Part shown: positions 61,823 to 64,000 of the stretch, one piece after another
Layout: each line of letters begins with the position of its first letter
How positions within the stretch are numbered: position 1 is the stretch's first letter
NCBI GenBank assembly: GCA_002449845.1
Contig: DJXW01000011.1
Coordinates: 1,375-65,374 of the forward strand
Length of the DNA: 64,000 nucleotides
Source: Prevotella sp. UBA6994
GTDB lineage: Bacteria > Bacteroidota > Bacteroidia > Bacteroidales > Bacteroidaceae
Direction of reading: 5' to 3'
Notes under the pieces: generated by a model
Seen by the model: the letters and a program-made list of their open reading frames with translations, nothing else
The model's database searches: none
What the model was told of the DNA's origin: nothing
Position numbers and translations under genes: made by a program

Positions 61823-63538
61823 TCAATTCGCCCACCCTGGATTCTGGGTAAGGTTAGAATTAGTTCTCAACTCAGTCTGTGCAATGGGATATAAATAATA
61901 CTTATCATCCCATTTGCGGGTAATGGTAGAGCGTGTAAGCATCAGACTGGGACTGATGGTTGCCACCTGGATGTTCTCAAAATACTGTTTACCCTTCTTC
62001 CAACGGCGCACATCCCAGAAACGATGATTCTCGAATGCCAACTCCACAAGACGCTCGCGCTCATATCGTTTCACCCAAGCTGCACCATCTTCGGTAAATT
62101 CGGGCATCTGGATATCGGCACGATTGCGCAACACATTGATAGCCTCGTTGGCAGTCATTCCGTATGTGTTATCGTTTGCACTGCCCGTAGCATTGAATAC
62201 AGCCTCAGCATAGTCGAGATAGAACTCTCCGAGACGGAATACGATACAAGTGTGACGGCGAGTGGTTTGGTTATCAGCCGTAGTAACACATGAACCATCC
62301 ACGAACTTCTTGAGATAATAGCTTGTGGGAGTGGCACCATACTTGGGAGCACCATTGAAACCACCCGTGAAGGTTTCTATCACCTTACTCTGTGCACCGT
62401 TGCTGGGCCAAGAATCACCATTCTTTACAACAGTGAGTGCGAAGCGTGGGTCAAGACCTTCGTAAGGATCAACGGTACTGAGGTCGATATTATTGGGATA
62501 GCGCTCGCCAAAGGTCTCACCGTTATCCTGATACTCATACTGGTCAACAAAGCTCTGAGTGGGGCAGTTGCCAGAAGAACCATTCTCTACGCCGACAGGA
62601 TAGTTAGCCTTTTCAAAATCGTTGGATTCACCACGTCCGATAGCGAAAATCATCTCAGGATTGAAGAAAGCATCATGTCCCCACAATGAACCGTATGCAC
62701 TGAGCGACAAGCCCCATGAAGCAGCATTGTCGAGAATGTACTTACAAGCCTCTGCAGCCTTTGCCCACCTACTCTTATCGTTGTCGGGATTGTGAAGCGG
62801 TGAGGCAAAATAGAGCAACGTGCGAGCCTTGAGAGCAAATACTGCCTCGCGTGTGGCACGGCCCACTTCAGCACCGATTTCCGTATTGTAAGAAACAGGC
62901 AGGTAAGGAGCAATGGCATCACACTCTTCTACGATAAACTTCACGATATCTGCAGCAGGAGCACGCTTTACGTTGTTTGCCTGAGCATTGGTGAGCGTAG
63001 TAGTTACCAATGGCACGTCACCGTAAGCCCTGAACAACTGGAAATAGAAGTAAGCTCTCAGGAAGCGTAACTCGTATGGGAACTTCTCCATCTGGTCTTT
63101 CCAGTCTTGATAGGCAGAGTTATATTCCCATTCAGAGATGTCAGTCTGGTCTATCTTCTCTAAATACATGTTGACATCAGCAATTGCCGTATATGACTGT
63201 GTCCAAGCCCTGTTAAAAGGATTGGCAGGACTCCATCCACCATTCACGTAACTGTTGACGGCACCTGTCTCAAGGGCATACTGTGCCTCGTCGGTAGCAC
63301 TGGCAAGGAAGTAGGCACTGTTAGACTCAAACTCATTATTATATACTTGCGCATAGACACCAGACACCAATCCTTTGATACCCTCATTGAAGTAAGTGAA
63401 CGTCCACTTCTCATCGCGGCTGTTCTCCTCAGTGTAGTTCAAATCGACACAAGAGGAAAAAAGGATAAGGCAAGAGGCGAGTGGTAAGAGGTAAGAGTAT
63501 AGTCTTACCGCCACCTTATTGTATTTCTTTGTTATCAT
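61823..63538 (-). CDS. SusD/RagB-family lipoprotein
   Basis: A 571-residue protein read from ATG 63538 (MITKKYNKVAVR); an ATG four codons upstream (63550) is also possible. Signal peptide with lipobox LFSSC. Family features: FRAYFYFQLFRAYGDVPLVT, LRNRADIQMPEF and ERLVELAFENHRFWDVRRWK. It binds glycan for the SusC encoded upstream. The signal-peptide codons contain four 7-bp repeats (63471-63498). Confidence 0.93.
   Translation of the reverse strand: MITKKYNKVAVRLYSYLLPLASCLILFSSCVDLNYTEENSRDEKWTFTYFNEGIKGLVSGVYAQVYNNEFESNSAYFLASATDEAQYALETGAVNSYVNGGWSPANPFNRAWTQSYTAIADVNMYLEKIDQTDISEWEYNSAYQDWKDQMEKFPYELRFLRAYFYFQLFRAYGDVPLVTTTLTNAQANNVKRAPAADIVKFIVEECDAIAPYLPVSYNTEIGAEVGRATREAVFALKARTLLYFASPLHNPDNDKSRWAKAAEACKYILDNAASWGLSLSAYGSLWGHDAFFNPEMIFAIGRGESNDFEKANYPVGVENGSSGNCPTQSFVDQYEYQDNGETFGERYPNNIDLSTVDPYEGLDPRFALTVVKNGDSWPSNGAQSKVIETFTGGFNGAPKYGATPTSYYLKKFVDGSCVTTADNQTTRRHTCIVFRLGEFYLDYAEAVFNATGSANDNTYGMTANEAINVLRNRADIQMPEFTEDGAAWVKRYERERLVELAFENHRFWDVRRWKKGKQYFENIQVATISPSLMLTRSTITRKWDDKYYLYPIAQTELRTNSNLTQNPGWAN
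63471..63498. repeat. 7-bp repeats inside a SusD signal-peptide coding region
   Basis: caagagg, cgagtgg, taagagg, taagagt: four imperfect heptamers, same type and period as the intergenic arrays (complement strand). They encode part of SYLLPLASC. Confidence 0.6.
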
Positions 63539-63560
63539 ATTCTTATGCATTATGAATGAA

Positions 63561-64000
63561 TCAAAATTCTACTGAAAGACCAAAATTTACACTCTTCATC
63601 ACTGGATAACCCGTGTTGAGATTCTCTGCATCCATGGCATCGATATTGTCGAAAGACAGGAGGTTTTGTCCCTGTACGAATATCTTGGCACTTGAAATCT
63701 TCAGAGGCTCAATGACCTTAGTTGGCAACTTATAGTAAACCTCACAGTCGCGCATCTTCAGCCAGTTGACGTTACGATACCAAATCGTGGAGTTTTGAGC
63801 GTTGTTAGCCACATTCTCTGTAGAAAGACGTGGATAGCTTGCACTGGCTCCGGCAATGTCGTAGCAGTTGTTGTAGTATTCCTGTGAGAGGTTGCGGTTG
63901 TCAGAGAGAGCTCCCCAAACACCATCTACATAACGCAGGTTCTTCACTTGGTGACCAGCGCCCTGGAATGTGGCATTGATACCAAAGCCTTTGTATTCTG
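63561..64000 (-). CDS. SusC-family transporter, C-terminal part (cut by window edge)
   Basis: The frame is open to the window end; 145 complete codons are visible. It ends with the barrel features of SusC proteins (WLKMRDCEVYYKLPTKVIEP, IFVQGQNLLSFDNIDAMDAE, YPVMKSVNFGLSVEF). The start and plug lie outside the window, so no truncation is implied. Partner of the SusD gene 22 nt downstream. Confidence 0.93.
   Translation of the reverse strand, partial: EYKGFGINATFQGAGHQVKNLRYVDGVWGALSDNRNLSQEYYNNCYDIAGASASYPRLSTENVANNAQNSTIWYRNVNWLKMRDCEVYYKLPTKVIEPLKISSAKIFVQGQNLLSFDNIDAMDAENLNTGYPVMKSVNFGLSVEF

Noticed and set aside
63561..64000. A short stand-alone 128-residue gene at the right edge
   Set aside because: The frame continues upstream to the window end and is the C-terminus of a SusC protein.

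Overview
The window looks like chromosome from a Bacteroidales bacterium, most likely a Prevotella/Segatella-type genome. The evidence is SusC/SusD pairs, BACON, DUF4302 and IPT/TIG lipoproteins, a BspA-type leucine-rich repeat protein, ECF sigma/anti-sigma pairs, and repeated promoters of the Bacteroidales type (TTTG, about 20 nt, TAnnTTTG). Shine-Dalgarno sequences are mostly absent. Genus-level assignment is inference.

Left part (1-24.7 kb) is accessory DNA. Positions 0.3-7.3 kb hold an AT-rich cassette, all on the + strand: a tiny XRE regulator, a DUF1016/YhcG-type nuclease, two paralogous large proteins that share a PD-(D/E)XK motif with identical spacing, and a KAP-type P-loop NTPase. 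I read it as a candidate multi-gene anti-phage or anti-plasmid system that I cannot match to a named one. A degenerate stretch (7.3-8.2 kb) follows. Next is an ECF sigma / membrane anti-sigma / periplasmic protein / two tandem TonB-receptor-like barrel proteins operon (8.2-16.5 kb). From 16.6 to about 24.66 kb, on the - strand, is an integrative mobilizable element: coiled-coil membrane protein, MOB relaxase, MobC-like protein, putative oriT, winged-helix protein, excisionase-like protein, membrane protein, tyrosine integrase and a multi-HTH zinc-ribbon protein. A BspA-like gene that ends abruptly lies next to it.

Middle part (27.5-50 kb) is mostly core genome: alanine dehydrogenase, a secreted GH3 beta-glucosidase, pyrE-SRPBCC-argH-lipoprotein, tRNA-Gly and tRNA-Leu followed closely by an OmpA/TPR lipoprotein and a thioredoxin-fold lipoprotein, a second ECF/anti-sigma unit with two secreted proteins (one CotH-like), a DUF4160/DUF2442 pair, argS, an RNase H, ribD, prmC, recX and comF.

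Right part (49.8-64 kb) holds two nutrient-uptake loci facing each other. On the + strand is SusC-SusD-zinc metallohydrolase-DUF4302-BACON. On the - strand is a SusC (cut by the window end)-SusD-IPT/TIG glycan-binding lipoprotein. The 1.3 kb between them has no gene but is full of structure: terminators, a 244-nt hairpin, 7-bp tandem repeats, and one copy of a ~390-bp dispersed element whose inverted partner lies at 43.1-43.5 kb. Both copies sit between converging genes.
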